64,000 nt of DNA from Pyxidicoccus sp. MSG2 (GCF_026626705.1 NZ_JAPNKC010000001.1:7706001-7770000), one strand, 5' to 3'; positions 37,832 to 46,618 are shown, numbered from the stretch's first letter. Made by a program: numbers and translations. Notes: generated by a model from the letters alone, not told the origin.

Positions 37832-38671
37832 TCATCGGGAAACGTCGGGCGTGTGGCCCAGGAGGCGCCTTTGGAAGAACGCCAGGACCTCGTCTCTCGC
37901 GGTGGCGGTGGGCTCGCCCTCCCGGTCGACGAGGTGGACGGTCAGGACGCTGTGAGGCGTTGGGATGAATCGGAAGAAGTCGTCGGGGCGCTGGGACTTC
38001 GGCCCCGCGGCGCTGTCAGGTAGCACGCGCGCATGGAAGCGCTCGCCGAGCGCTCGCTGGTAGGCGGCGAAGCGTTCCGCCCGGCAGAAGGCATCACCTT
38101 CGAAGCGATAGGCGAGGACGGTCAGGTCTTCGTCGACCAGTCGCTGCCGCACGCGCTCGAGCTCCTCGGCGGTGATGTCCACCCCCGAGGGCTCGTCCAG
38201 CGGCAGCGACGGCTGCGACAGCACCGGAGCCAGCACCGCCTTCTCCAGCATCATCGACAGCGCGAAGTTGCCGGTGAAGCACATGCCAATCGCCCCCACG
38301 CCCGGGCCGCCGCATTCCGTGTGCGCGTGCGCGGCGAGCGCCCGCAGCCACGTCGCGATGGGACTCGACCCGTTCGCGGCGAACGCCCGGAACTCCCTGC
38401 TGATGCACGCGCGCTCGAAGATGGCCTTCCCCTCCTTCGCGGTGGGCACGGCGCCGTCGCGGCCGAAGAGGCTCGGCATCCATGCGGTGAAACCGGCGGC
38501 CCGCACCTGGCGGGCGAAGCGCGCAACGCGCGGGCTGATGCCCGGCATCTCCGCCATCACGATGACCGCGGGACCGGTTCCGGCCGTGTAGACCTTCCGT
38601 GTCTCGCCCAGCAGCGTGACGTCGCGGTGCTGAAAATCCTCGAGTGGGTCGTCTTCTTCGAGATTGCGCAT
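37832..38671 (-). CDS. Dienelactone hydrolase-family protein
   Basis: A protein of 279 residues from ATG 38671; the longer open frame is antisense of the GlxA-type gene. Alpha/beta-hydrolase of the DLH family: PAVIVMAEMPGISPRVARFA near the N-terminus, Cys nucleophile in IGMCFTGNFAL, Asp in RFEGDAFC, and His in PTPHSVLTVH. Carboxymethylenebutenolidase relatives hydrolyse dienelactones or other esters. It is divergent from a GlxA-type regulator across 117 nt, an arrangement that suggests regulation by it. Confidence 0.9.
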   Translation of the reverse strand: MRNLEEDDPLEDFQHRDVTLLGETRKVYTAGTGPAVIVMAEMPGISPRVARFARQVRAAGFTAWMPSLFGRDGAVPTAKEGKAIFERACISREFRAFAANGSSPIATWLRALAAHAHTECGGPGVGAIGMCFTGNFALSMMLEKAVLAPVLSQPSLPLDEPSGVDITAEELERVRQRLVDEDLTVLAYRFEGDAFCRAERFAAYQRALGERFHARVLPDSAAGPKSQRPDDFFRFIPTPHSVLTVHLVDREGEPTATARDEVLAFFQRRLLGHTPDVSR

Positions 38672-38754
38672 GCTCGTGTCTGCTCGGGCCGTCGGGTCCG
38701 CCCGGCTTCCTCCTGTCCACACGAGACCATCGGCCCGCCAGCGGTCGCCAGTGT

Positions 38755-38773
38755 CGGAAAAGACATTTTTCGG
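38755..38773. promoter_or_regulatory. AT-rich dyad in the hydrolase/regulator divergent promoter region
   Basis: Imperfect inverted repeat CGGAAAA-GACAT-TTTTCGG in the otherwise G+C-rich 117-nt gap, 15 nt before the regulator GTG. Candidate operator for the regulator. Confidence 0.4.
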
Positions 38774-38788
38774 GCAGATTCGGACACC

Positions 38789-39745
38789 GTGTCCTTTACC
38801 CTCATCGTCCTGGAAGACGCCTTCGCGACGGGCGTCACCGCGACGCTCGACATGCTCCGGGCAGCGCGCGCGCTGGGGGCGGAGTCGCTGCGTTTCGAGG
38901 TCTGTTCGGTCGACGGCGGCCAGGTCCGGCTCTCCGGCGGACTGGGCCTCGAGACGTCGCGCCTGCGCGTGCTGGCCCGCGAGGACCGGACGACCTGGGT
39001 CATCCCGGGCCTCGGTACGACGCACGCCGCCGCCGTGCGCGCGCGTCTCGCGCGACCGGATGCCCTGAAGCTCTCGAAGGCGATTGCCCGTCATGTCTCG
39101 CGCGGAGGGCGCGTCGCCGCCTCGTGCACGGCCGTCTTCCTGCTGCAGCAGGCGGGCGTCCTGGCCCGCCGCCGGGCCACCACCACCTGGTGGCTCGCGG
39201 GCCTGCTCGCGGAGATGGAGCGGGGATGCGTCGTCGACGCGGATGCGATGGTCTGCGCGGACGGGCCCGTCGTCACGGCCGGGGCGGCCTTCGCGCAGAC
39301 CGACCTCATGCTGCACCTCCTCCGGGAGCGTTGCGGCGCGCGGCTGGTGGACCTCCTCGCGCGCACTTTGTTGCTCGATGGCAGGCAGGCGCAGGCGAAG
39401 TTCGTCGCGCCGGAGTTGCTCGCGAACGGAGACGCGTTGATTGCGCGCATCACGTCGGAGCTCGAGGCGCGTTTTCCGAATCCCCCGAGTGTCTCCGAGC
39501 TCGCCTCGAAGCTCGGCATGACGGAGCGGACCTTGTCGCGCCACGTGCAGCGCGTGACGGGCCGGAGCACGCTTGCGCTCGTCCACAGCGTCAAGGTGCG
39601 GCGTGCACAGGCGCTGCTCCAGTCGACCCACCTGAGCGTCGACGACGTCGCCGCGGAGGTGGGCTACCAGGACTCGGGCACCCTCCGGCGTCTGTTGAAG
39701 AAGCTCGGCGGTGGCTCTCCACGCATGCTTCGCTCGGCTCGGTAA
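38789..39745 (+). CDS. GlxA-type AraC-family regulator with DJ-1/PfpI-like N-terminal domain
   Basis: A protein of 318 residues from GTG 38789 (first residues MSFTLIVLEDAFATG fit the family start). The N-terminal about 190 residues are a DJ-1/PfpI-like domain with WVIPGLGTTH and the nucleophile-elbow position AASCTAVFLL. The C-terminus is an AraC HTH: SVSELASKLGMTERTLSRHV and VDDVAAEVGYQDSGTLRRLL. GlxA-like regulators sense small metabolites through the DJ-1-like domain (family knowledge). Probably controls the divergent dienelactone hydrolase. Confidence 0.92.
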   Translation: MSFTLIVLEDAFATGVTATLDMLRAARALGAESLRFEVCSVDGGQVRLSGGLGLETSRLRVLAREDRTTWVIPGLGTTHAAAVRARLARPDALKLSKAIARHVSRGGRVAASCTAVFLLQQAGVLARRRATTTWWLAGLLAEMERGCVVDADAMVCADGPVVTAGAAFAQTDLMLHLLRERCGARLVDLLARTLLLDGRQAQAKFVAPELLANGDALIARITSELEARFPNPPSVSELASKLGMTERTLSRHVQRVTGRSTLALVHSVKVRRAQALLQSTHLSVDDVAAEVGYQDSGTLRRLLKKLGGGSPRMLRSAR

Positions 39746-39814
39746 GGCACGCCGGCTCCGTCGCCTGCCGGGTCGCATGTCACAGGCCCCGGCGCTCTCC
39801 GTCTTGATGCTGGA

Positions 39815-39832
39815 GCACTGCATGAGCAGTGC
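39815..39832 (+). promoter_or_regulatory. Stem-loop just upstream of the secreted protein gene
   Basis: Perfect 7-bp stem GCACTGC/GCAGTGC with an ATGA loop, 70 nt after the regulator stop and 18 nt before ATG 39851 (ribosome site AGGAGGG at about 39840). It could terminate the regulator transcript or affect leader folding. Confidence 0.45.
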
Positions 39833-39850
39833 CCGCGCCAGGAGGGCTGG

Positions 39851-40672
39851 ATGGATACTCGAATGTCAAAGTTGCTTGCCGTGGTTGCCGTCGTCTCGGC
39901 GTTTGTCTTGGCCCCGGCGACGGCGTGGGCCGCCTGTGGCTGCCAGGGAATGACGTTACGGGTCGGCGGCGGCGCTTCTCCCATGACCTCCGGGTACTAC
40001 TGCGCCCAGCCGGGCCGCGTTCCCGACTGGCCCGGCTGCGCCCAGGCAGTGAGCCCTCCTTCCGGGACGTGCCCCTCGGGGCAGGTGGCCTTCCGATGCC
40101 AGCTCGGTGGCACCGCGCCGGCCCAGTCTCCTGCGCAACCCGAGCTCGGCTGGAACTTCGAAGTCGTTGCCACCTTGAAGCCGAGTAGCACGCCAGCCCA
40201 ATGCAAGACGGGACAGGTCGTCACCACCAACAAGTTCGTGGATGGCAATCTCCTCACCAACGGAGACACCGCGGACGAGCCAGTGGGCCCGCTGACCTTT
40301 GGCACCGTGCCGCCAACGGTCATCGCGGTGGTCAGCTCACAGCTCAGCTACGTCCCCAATGTGAATACCCATAGCACCAGCACGCAGACCTGGACTCCGG
40401 TGTTCGGGGCCGACGGGTATGAGGAGGAGAGCCGGGACCTCAAGTATCGGGTCGGCTCCATTACCTGGATTGACGGCCCGGCCAAGCTCTTCGGCAACAG
40501 AAGCTCCCGTGTAAGTGGTCAATGGGAGTTCATCTCCTTCGTCAAGGCGAGTGGCGATGGCTCTGGCGAGTGCATGTGCCGGTTCGTCATCGACCGCACC
40601 TGGGATGGCACCACCGCTGGAGGTCGCGGCGTCGTCCTCGGGCCGAGCGTGAACTGCGCGCTGGAAACCTAG
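39851..40672 (+). CDS. Secreted protein of unknown function
   Basis: A protein of 273 residues with a clear signal peptide (LLAVVAVVSAFVLAPATAWA). AGGAGGG precedes ATG 39851; a second ATG four codons later is possible. The mature part is beta-rich with scattered Cys (CGCQG at its start, ECMCRF near the end, NCALET at the C-terminus) that could form disulfides. No known family is recognised. Same orientation as the GlxA-type gene, convergent with the lipoprotein at 40712. Confidence 0.75.
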   Translation: MDTRMSKLLAVVAVVSAFVLAPATAWAACGCQGMTLRVGGGASPMTSGYYCAQPGRVPDWPGCAQAVSPPSGTCPSGQVAFRCQLGGTAPAQSPAQPELGWNFEVVATLKPSSTPAQCKTGQVVTTNKFVDGNLLTNGDTADEPVGPLTFGTVPPTVIAVVSSQLSYVPNVNTHSTSTQTWTPVFGADGYEEESRDLKYRVGSITWIDGPAKLFGNRSSRVSGQWEFISFVKASGDGSGECMCRFVIDRTWDGTTAGGRGVVLGPSVNCALET

Positions 40673-40698
40673 GTCCCCGGGCGTCAGCCGAGGAGGGC

Positions 40699-40722
40699 CC
40701 GCACCGCTGCTTCACGGTGCGG
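40699..40722. terminator. Hairpin overlapping the lipoprotein stop codon at a convergent junction
   Basis: Perfect 8-bp stem CCGCACCG/CGGTGCGG with an 8-nt loop that contains the stop codon (40712-40714) of the minus-strand gene. Serves both converging genes by position. Confidence 0.6.
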
Positions 40723-41581
40723 AGTGGGCCTGGGCCGGCACGCAGGGGGCGAGGGAGCGCTGGCATTGCAGGAGGCCGGGACAGGCGAGGTCCGCGCCGC
40801 AGGAGAGCTCGCACATGCGGATGGGATGGACGCCAGGGATGTCACCCACGAGGCTGCCGCAGTGGCCTCTGCCCCGGGTGGAGAGACAGTCCTCGTCGAG
40901 GACGCATGAGCGGGTGCAAATGCCGAAGCGCTCGTCGTGGTTGGCGGTGACGCAGAAGGGGGCCGAGGCGGGACACTGGATGTCCTCGGAGCACGTCATG
41001 CCGAGGGCGGGAGTGTCGCCGGGAAGGATGCCGATGGGGGGCTCGGTATCGGTGGCTTGTGATGGATAGACGTCGTCGGGGGTGGAGAGAAGCGCGAGCT
41101 CGAAGAGGCCGCGGGTCTCCGCCATCTTCCCGGTGACGGCGTCGTGCAGTTGCAGGAGGCGTCCGAGGGCTCCCCCCAGCGGCGTCGGGGAGAGGGCGTC
41201 AGCGCAGTCGCGGCGCGTGTCGCCGAGGAGCTCGTAGCGCTGGCCGTCCAGGGTGGCGGTCCAGGTGACCATGGCATCGGAGATGCCGCTCTCCACCGTG
41301 AGGCGCTGGGGCCCGCTGCTGGCTTCGCCGGTGGGGCGGTACGGGCGCGGGCGAGGCAGGGTCGCGCGCATGTCGAGCCGCACGCCGTCGTCGTAGGCGA
41401 GGATGACGCCTTCGGCGGTGAGCGTGAAGTCGGCGGTCAGCACCGCCTCCGCGTCGCGGGTGGCGGTGACGGTGACGCGGTCGTCGGCGCGCTCGACGCT
41501 CACGTCGGTGACCTCGACGCCGTCGCTGCCGGGGGCGCGGCAGCCCAGGAGCAGGGCTGCCGCGCAGAGAAGGGCACGCAT
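40712..41581 (-). CDS. Lipoprotein of unknown function, third gene of the RHS operon
   Basis: A protein of 289 residues from ATG 41581. Lipobox ALLLGC at about residue 14. The middle is beta-rich (VEVTDVSVERADDRVTVTAT). The C-terminal about 100 residues are Cys-rich in a pattern seen in myxobacterial secreted proteins (CSEDIQCPASAPFCV, CTRSCVLDEDC, CELSCGADLACPGLLQC). No enzymatic motif. It follows the MYXO-CTERM protein by 7 nt, so the two are probably cotranslated and act at the surface. Confidence 0.82.
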   Translation of the reverse strand: MRALLCAAALLLGCRAPGSDGVEVTDVSVERADDRVTVTATRDAEAVLTADFTLTAEGVILAYDDGVRLDMRATLPRPRPYRPTGEASSGPQRLTVESGISDAMVTWTATLDGQRYELLGDTRRDCADALSPTPLGGALGRLLQLHDAVTGKMAETRGLFELALLSTPDDVYPSQATDTEPPIGILPGDTPALGMTCSEDIQCPASAPFCVTANHDERFGICTRSCVLDEDCLSTRGRGHCGSLVGDIPGVHPIRMCELSCGADLACPGLLQCQRSLAPCVPAQAHSAP

Positions 41582-41588
41582 TCCGAAC

Positions 41589-42974
41589 CTAGCCTCGTGC
41601 ACGGGGGCGCCCACGGAGCGCGAGCACGACGCCGCAGAGCAGGAGGAGGGCGAAGCCGGCGTCGCCGGAGGGGCCCTCTCCCGGGGCGGCGCCGCAGCCC
41701 CCCGAAGGCGAATCCGTCGGCGCCCTGCCGCGGAAGGGCGGGTCGACGCGCTGCCGGGAGCCGCCGTTGCACGCGTTGCTGACGGGGCGCGGGCGCGTAT
41801 CGCCGCCGCCCGTCCAGCAGGCGCTGGTGAGCGAGTAGTCGAACTCCCAGCGCCAGATGACCGCGACCGTGTCGTAGACACCGCACATCCCCGAGCCCAG
41901 GACGGTGTCGAGGCCGGTGGCGGTGCTGATTTCGCTGCCCACGTACAGGCCGACGCCCGCGGTGGCGACGCAGGCCGCTGCTGGCAGGCAGGCCGCGCCC
42001 GCGGAGGTGAGCGCAGCGCCGCCCGAGCCGCCGAGCGCCATGCCTCCGCCCCCGAGGACGAAGCCGCTGCCGGCAAGGGTGCCGCCGCCGCCGATGCCGA
42101 GGTTGGCGAAGCCCTCCCAGTTGCCTTCTCCGAGCTGGTCACAGCCACGGTTGAGATTGACCATCGAGCGGTCGATGCACTCGAGCCCGGTGCCGGCCAT
42201 GCCGAGGCCGTTCAGGGCGCCATCCGGGCTGGGACGGAAGGACGGGAACTGGAAGCCGGGGCGGGGGCGGGGGCCGCCAGGGCCAGGGCCTCCGCCGAGC
42301 GTCACGAGCGGACCGTCGCCGTCGAGGTTGGTGCGGCACGTGCCGATGCAGCCGTTGTTCCCGGGTGAGCCGGGTGGCCGGTTCCACGGCGCCGGCCAGT
42401 TGGGGCCGTAGGTCCTCGGTGGGTCAGGATCCTTCAGCGTCCCCGGCTTCAGGCAGCCCAGCGCGTTCGCACAGGGCTGGGGGGTTCCACCGGGCATGCA
42501 GCGCGAATAGGCGCGGTCTCTCGGCACCTCCACCTCATCCCAGTACGGTCCGCTGCCGGGCATGCTGCTATCGAAGAGGCACAGGCGCCTGCGGAAGACC
42601 TGTCCCGTCTCCGCGGCCATCAGTCCATTCGGGCCTATGCAGGGCATTCCCGTACGGTTCGCCTCGGCCTGGATGAGCCCGCTGTTGCCGGCGTGGCATA
42701 CGGCGTAGAAGCGCACGGAGCCCGGCCGTCCGTCGAGAAGCGGCAGGCCCGGGCCACCCCCCATGAGCGTTCCGTTCCGGAAGCCGTGGTTGCAGTAGAT
42801 GACGACGTTCCCGTTGCGGCCGCCGTTGATGATGCGGACGCCCGGGTCGTAGCAGTTGTCGTAGTCCTTCAAGTCGCAGACACCGTGAGTGCCCACAGTC
42901 GGCTGGGCGAGTGCCACCGGGCCGACACACAGGCCGAGCAGCAGCAATGCAATCTTGGCGAGTCCTGGTCTCAT
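41589..42974 (-). CDS. Secreted MYXO-CTERM protein, second gene of the RHS operon
   Basis: A protein of 461 residues. Signal peptide LALLLLGLCVGPVALAQ-like at residues 1-23. The N-terminal half has many Cys and Pro; a Gly-rich hydrophobic stretch lies at about residues 290-360 (GIGGGGTLAGSGFVLGGGGM) and resembles RHS-linked PAAR/glycine-zipper sequences. The C-terminus is a MYXO-CTERM tail: GGCGAAPGEG, then a hydrophobic helix (FALLLLCGVVLAL) and RGRPRARG. It should be anchored or processed at the outer surface by myrosortase. Its position between the RHS protein and the lipoprotein suggests one extracellular assembly. Confidence 0.82.
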   Translation of the reverse strand: MRPGLAKIALLLLGLCVGPVALAQPTVGTHGVCDLKDYDNCYDPGVRIINGGRNGNVVIYCNHGFRNGTLMGGGPGLPLLDGRPGSVRFYAVCHAGNSGLIQAEANRTGMPCIGPNGLMAAETGQVFRRRLCLFDSSMPGSGPYWDEVEVPRDRAYSRCMPGGTPQPCANALGCLKPGTLKDPDPPRTYGPNWPAPWNRPPGSPGNNGCIGTCRTNLDGDGPLVTLGGGPGPGGPRPRPGFQFPSFRPSPDGALNGLGMAGTGLECIDRSMVNLNRGCDQLGEGNWEGFANLGIGGGGTLAGSGFVLGGGGMALGGSGGAALTSAGAACLPAAACVATAGVGLYVGSEISTATGLDTVLGSGMCGVYDTVAVIWRWEFDYSLTSACWTGGGDTRPRPVSNACNGGSRQRVDPPFRGRAPTDSPSGGCGAAPGEGPSGDAGFALLLLCGVVLALRGRPRARG

Positions 42975-43007
42975 GGCAGGTTCCTCTGGGGAGTTGGTGC
43001 GGACCCG

Positions 43008-45203
43008 CTAGCGATTCGGGTTCACGCAATACCCTTGAGGGCTGCACACGGTGCCGCCCGCGCACGTGCAGTCCATGAGTCCGCCGCAGGTGTCGGAGAC
43101 CTGAGCGCCGCAGCGGTTGCCGCAGCTTGGCGCGCAACTGCTTGGCGGCGGCGGCATGAACGAGGACATGAGCGCCGGCTGGAGCTGCACGCGGCTGCCA
43201 TTGATGAAGCGTGTCGAGACGGCGCCCGTCTCGCTGTAGGTCTGGCTCTCGCTGCGAGCGACCGGCCCCGCGGCGTTGACCGAGCTCGTCACGCGGCCCG
43301 CGAAGTCGAGCGTCTGCTCGAGGCTGCCGCCGTTGGGCAGGAGGGTCTTCTTGAGCCGGCCGAGTCCGTCATACTGATACTGCGTCGTCTCGCCCATCGG
43401 GTTGGTCACCGAGAGCGTACGCCCGAACCCGTCCACGACGCGTGTGGTGGTCAGCGAGCCCCGGGCGATGGACGTCCAGTTGCCGTAGGCGTCGTAGGTG
43501 TACGTGGTGACGCGGCCATCGGGGCCGGTCTCGGTGAGCGGCTTGCCGAGTGGGTTGTAGGTCGCCTGGTAGCGCGTGATGCCGGCGAAGTCCACGAGGC
43601 TCAGGAGATTGCCCCTGGAGTCGCGGTTGTACCGGGTGGTCTCGCCGTTGGGGCTGGTGGCGGTGAGCAGTTGGTCGAGCGCGTCATACGTGTAGCTGCT
43701 GGTGAGGTTGTCGGGCGTCGTCGAGCTGAGCACGTTGTGCCGGCTGTCGAAGACCGCGGTCGAGGGGCGATTCATCTCGTCGCGGAACGAGACGACGTCG
43801 TCATTGTCATTGTAGGTCACCGAGCGCAGGTGGCCGGCGCGGTCCAGCAACTGGATGGGTCGCTTGCGCGCATCGCGCGCGTACTGCGTCTTCAAGCCGT
43901 CGGCGTGGACTTCCTCCGCGACAGCGCCGTTCCAGAACACGAGCGAGCTCTTCTGTCCCAGCGAGTCGGTCATGGTCACCCGGTTGTCCGTCGAGTCGAG
44001 ACGCGTCATCGAGCCGTCAGCGAAGGTGACTGTCTCGAGGCTGCCGTCGCTCAGGTAGGTGAACTGGGTCCGCGAGGCCTCACTCCAGCCGGAGCGCCAC
44101 ATGATGCGATGGCTGTTGTCCCAGTTGTAGCCGAGCGAGAGCGTCGGCACGGCGCCGTCGAGCGCGGGGCCGGCCACGCTCATGAGCTCGCCATTCTGGT
44201 AGACCGGCGAGAACGCGTGGCCTTCGGCGTCGGTGTATCGCGTGTACATGCCGCCGGAGACCTGGAAGACCGCGGCGCGGCCGGCGAAGTCGGCCATGCT
44301 GATGAGACGATTGTTGGTGTCGTACCCGAAGGTGGCGACGGTGCCGATGCGGTCCGCCTGTGTCACCTCGACGTACCCGAGAGCGCGGGGGTTGGCGAAC
44401 GTGCGCCTGGCGCCGCCGCCCTCGTCGAGGATGAAGTTGCCGCCCGAGCGCGTGAGAAGGCCACGGTCCAGGGGCTCCGCGCGGTAGACGCCGGGGGCAG
44501 ACCGGGTGAAGACGCGGGGCGTGCCGTCTCCTTCTTCGAGGGTGACGGTGCCGTCGGGCGCCTCGCTGAGCGTGGCGGCCATGGCGAGACGGAAGCCGTA
44601 GCCAGCGCCACGCTGCACCGTCGTGTCGGCGCTGTTGTGCACGAGCACGATGCCGCTGGCGAGCGAGACGCGGTGCTGCACGTTGCCGCCGGGGCTGACC
44701 GACCAGGCGCCGGACGCATCCCACATGCCGGTGTCCTCCCACGCCTTCGGGCGCCCGGGGCGGAACGCAATCGGGTGACGCGGCGCGATGACGCAGCCGC
44801 TCATCATCGGGTCTCGAGCGTAGCCGGCGTTGCAGACGTAGTCGCAGGTGCCACTGCTACACGTCGCCGTCGCGTGCTCGGGCGCATAACATGTCATGCA
44901 GTACTGCCCGCACGCGTTGGGGTCCGTGTCGGCGACGCAGCCCTGGTAGCAGGCATGCGCTCCGGGGCCGCAGTCAGCGGTACATCCCGAGCCCCCGTCG
45001 GCGACGACGTAGCCGGGGGCGCAGGTGAACCCGCATTGCCCGCTCACACAGGTGGCGGTGGCGTTCGGCGGCGTAGGGCAGTACTGGCACGTGGGGGGTG
45101 GCATGCAGCCACCGTCGCCCATGCATTGGGCGGCGGCGCCGAGAGGTACGAGGAAGGTAGCGATGACAAATGAGAGTGAGAGCCCGAGCGCGAGCTGACG
45201 CAT
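43008..45203 (-). CDS. Secreted RHS/YD-repeat protein with Cys-rich ends
   Basis: A protein of 731 residues. Signal peptide, then two to three Cys-rich modules at about 27-140 (CQYCPTPPNATATCVSGQC; CMTCYAPEHATATCSSGTC). Residues about 230-690 are YD/RHS repeats (TRYTDAEGH, FGYDTNNRLISMAD, YTYDALDQLLTA, YTYDAYGNWTS, YQYDGLGRLKK). The usual RHS core boundary (DPxG) and polymorphic toxin tail are absent. Instead it ends in a Cys motif CGGLMDCTC of a type common in myxobacterial exoproteins. It leads a three-gene operon (gaps 33 and 7 nt). It may be a surface adhesin or a shell lacking cargo; a toxin role is not supported. Confidence 0.9.
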   Translation of the reverse strand: MRQLALGLSLSFVIATFLVPLGAAAQCMGDGGCMPPPTCQYCPTPPNATATCVSGQCGFTCAPGYVVADGGSGCTADCGPGAHACYQGCVADTDPNACGQYCMTCYAPEHATATCSSGTCDYVCNAGYARDPMMSGCVIAPRHPIAFRPGRPKAWEDTGMWDASGAWSVSPGGNVQHRVSLASGIVLVHNSADTTVQRGAGYGFRLAMAATLSEAPDGTVTLEEGDGTPRVFTRSAPGVYRAEPLDRGLLTRSGGNFILDEGGGARRTFANPRALGYVEVTQADRIGTVATFGYDTNNRLISMADFAGRAAVFQVSGGMYTRYTDAEGHAFSPVYQNGELMSVAGPALDGAVPTLSLGYNWDNSHRIMWRSGWSEASRTQFTYLSDGSLETVTFADGSMTRLDSTDNRVTMTDSLGQKSSLVFWNGAVAEEVHADGLKTQYARDARKRPIQLLDRAGHLRSVTYNDNDDVVSFRDEMNRPSTAVFDSRHNVLSSTTPDNLTSSYTYDALDQLLTATSPNGETTRYNRDSRGNLLSLVDFAGITRYQATYNPLGKPLTETGPDGRVTTYTYDAYGNWTSIARGSLTTTRVVDGFGRTLSVTNPMGETTQYQYDGLGRLKKTLLPNGGSLEQTLDFAGRVTSSVNAAGPVARSESQTYSETGAVSTRFINGSRVQLQPALMSSFMPPPPSSCAPSCGNRCGAQVSDTCGGLMDCTCAGGTVCSPQGYCVNPNR

Positions 45204-45438
45204 GACAAGCCTCCTCCTTTTGTGGGCCCGGATGACGCCGTGAGCCCAGCGGCTGGGGTGTGGGGAACTGCGATTGATTTTCCTGCTTTATCGCGATGGC
45301 GGGATTGGTTTCTCCTCTTACGAGTGAGACACCCCAAACGGATCTCCTCCGCACCTGCTTTGGGGAACTGCCCGGAAGCAGCCCCGCCGGTGCACGGTTG
45401 GCATGTTGCGTCACCGACCGGATACCCTGTTCACCACC
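45204..45438. promoter_or_regulatory. Divergent promoter region of RHS operon and SAF-domain gene
   Basis: No gene seen in these 235 nt. An 11-nt direct repeat TGGGGAACTGC occurs at 45261 and 45361, exactly 100 nt apart, flanking an A+T-richer segment. An inverted pair TGGGGTGT/ACACCCCA lies inside the same segment. Confidence 0.4.
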
Positions 45439-46038
45439 ATGAATGATTCCAGGGGTTCTCGGCAGGACAGTGGGTTCATCGTAGGCATGCTCTCCGGTGG
45501 CGTGGTCGGCTTCCTCGTCAGCGCGCTCGTGATTGGCGTGGGTGGCTACGCATGGGTGAAGAAGAAGGAGCGCGACGTCCGGAGGGGCTGGAACCTGGTT
45601 CCCGCGGTCGTCGCGGCCGTGGACATGTCCGAGGGCACCGTCGTCGGGTTCGAACAAATCTCGCAGCGCCCGGTACCTGAGCAGTTCATCACCAGTTCGG
45701 TGGTCAAACCAGACAGCGCCAACTACATCGTGAACCAGCGCATCCTCGTGCCCGTGCAGGCGGGCGACCTGATGCTGTGGTCCCAGTTCGAAACGACGAA
45801 GCGGGAGCTCTACCTCGTGGCGGCGCGGGACATCGAGGTTGGCGCGAAGCTGAAGGAGGAGGACATGGAGCCCAAGGGGATGGACCCGGAGCTCCTGACG
45901 CCGTCCTACGTGAAGAATGCCGAGCGCCCGCAGCTCACGGGCCGGCCCGTCATTGCCGCCTTCCGCAAGGGCGACCCCATTCTCTGGACCCACTTCCGGA
46001 ACGAGCCGCCGCCCGTCAGTGGCGCCTCGGCTCCCTAG
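45439..46038 (+). CDS. SAF-domain membrane protein, CpaB/RcpC-like
   Basis: A protein of 199 residues from ATG 45439 (MNDSRGSRQDSG). One N-terminal membrane helix at about 13-38 (GMLSGGVVGFLVSALVIGVG), a basic KKKER stop, then two SAF-like halves (VVAAVDMSEGTVVGFEQISQ; VAARDIEVGAKLKEEDME), each with a hydrophobic strand and an acidic turn. CpaB/RcpC proteins belong to Flp pilus assembly, but no tad genes are nearby and the protein is shorter than typical CpaB (about 250-300), so this call is by domain only. A partial copy of its 3' end lies at 25344. Confidence 0.8.
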   Translation: MNDSRGSRQDSGFIVGMLSGGVVGFLVSALVIGVGGYAWVKKKERDVRRGWNLVPAVVAAVDMSEGTVVGFEQISQRPVPEQFITSSVVKPDSANYIVNQRILVPVQAGDLMLWSQFETTKRELYLVAARDIEVGAKLKEEDMEPKGMDPELLTPSYVKNAERPQLTGRPVIAAFRKGDPILWTHFRNEPPPVSGASAP

Positions 46039-46305
46039 CGCCCCGCTCGGTGGCTGACGCAGGGTGTGTGGGCTCGTCAGGGGCCCTCGTCGCCCCCAGT
46101 TTGAGCGACCGCGATGATGCCGAAGGCGGCCCACGGCAGGCCCCGTCCAGACGGGCTGGAGTAGCTGGCCGGCAATCGTCCTTTTTCCTGCATCATTTTC
46201 CTCCTCACCGGCTCATTCGGTCTGAGGGGAGCTACTCGGCTCCACGAAAGAAGAACTGGGACGGGCCAGCCCCCTCATGCTGCACGCACTGAAAGGGCAC
46301 TTGGG

Positions 46306-46593
46306 ATGATGACAAAGTCAGGTTCGTGGCTGGTGATTTGCACCCTCGTCGTGTCGTCACTGGTGGCCGCGCCAGTGGAGGCGGAGGCTGAGCCGGAGAG
46401 CTGCTTCGAGGACTGGAGCGCCTGCATGGGGTGGGCAAACTCAGAACCCGTGGACTGGATTCAGGATTCCAAGAGGGACTATTGCAATGGCGCTTACGGC
46501 GCCTGCGCCGGGTATACCGGCTGTGGCGACACCTTCTGTGACACGTATCACAACTGGGAGAATCATCAGTACTGCCCGAGCGACTGCCCATAG
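46306..46593 (+). CDS. Small secreted Cys-rich protein
   Basis: A protein of 95 residues with a signal peptide (WLVICTLVVSSLVAAPVEA) and no lipobox at the cleavage site. The mature part has eight Cys (CFEDWSAC, YCNGAYGACAGYTGC, FC, QYCPSDC) and several Trp and Tyr. It resembles the Cys-rich mini-lipoproteins of this window in size and Cys content but is not lipidated by motif. Start at ATG 46306 or the ATG directly after it. The 267 nt upstream hold no recognisable gene. Confidence 0.75.
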   Translation: MMTKSGSWLVICTLVVSSLVAAPVEAEAEPESCFEDWSACMGWANSEPVDWIQDSKRDYCNGAYGACAGYTGCGDTFCDTYHNWENHQYCPSDCP

Positions 46594-46618
46594 TCTGGTG
46601 TGGGGCAGTCAGGGTTGC

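Noticed and set aside
42693-45173. An 826-codon plus-strand frame opposite the RHS protein
   Set aside because: Opposite strand carries signal peptide, YD repeats and operon spacing; this frame has neither start signal nor domain.
43008-45203. RHS toxin with immunity gene
   Set aside because: No DPxG boundary or variable toxin tail, and the next gene is a MYXO-CTERM protein without immunity character.
45439-46038. Complete Flp/Tad pilus locus
   Set aside because: Only one SAF-domain gene is present; no prepilin, CpaC/RcpA, ATPase or TadB/C genes are in the window.
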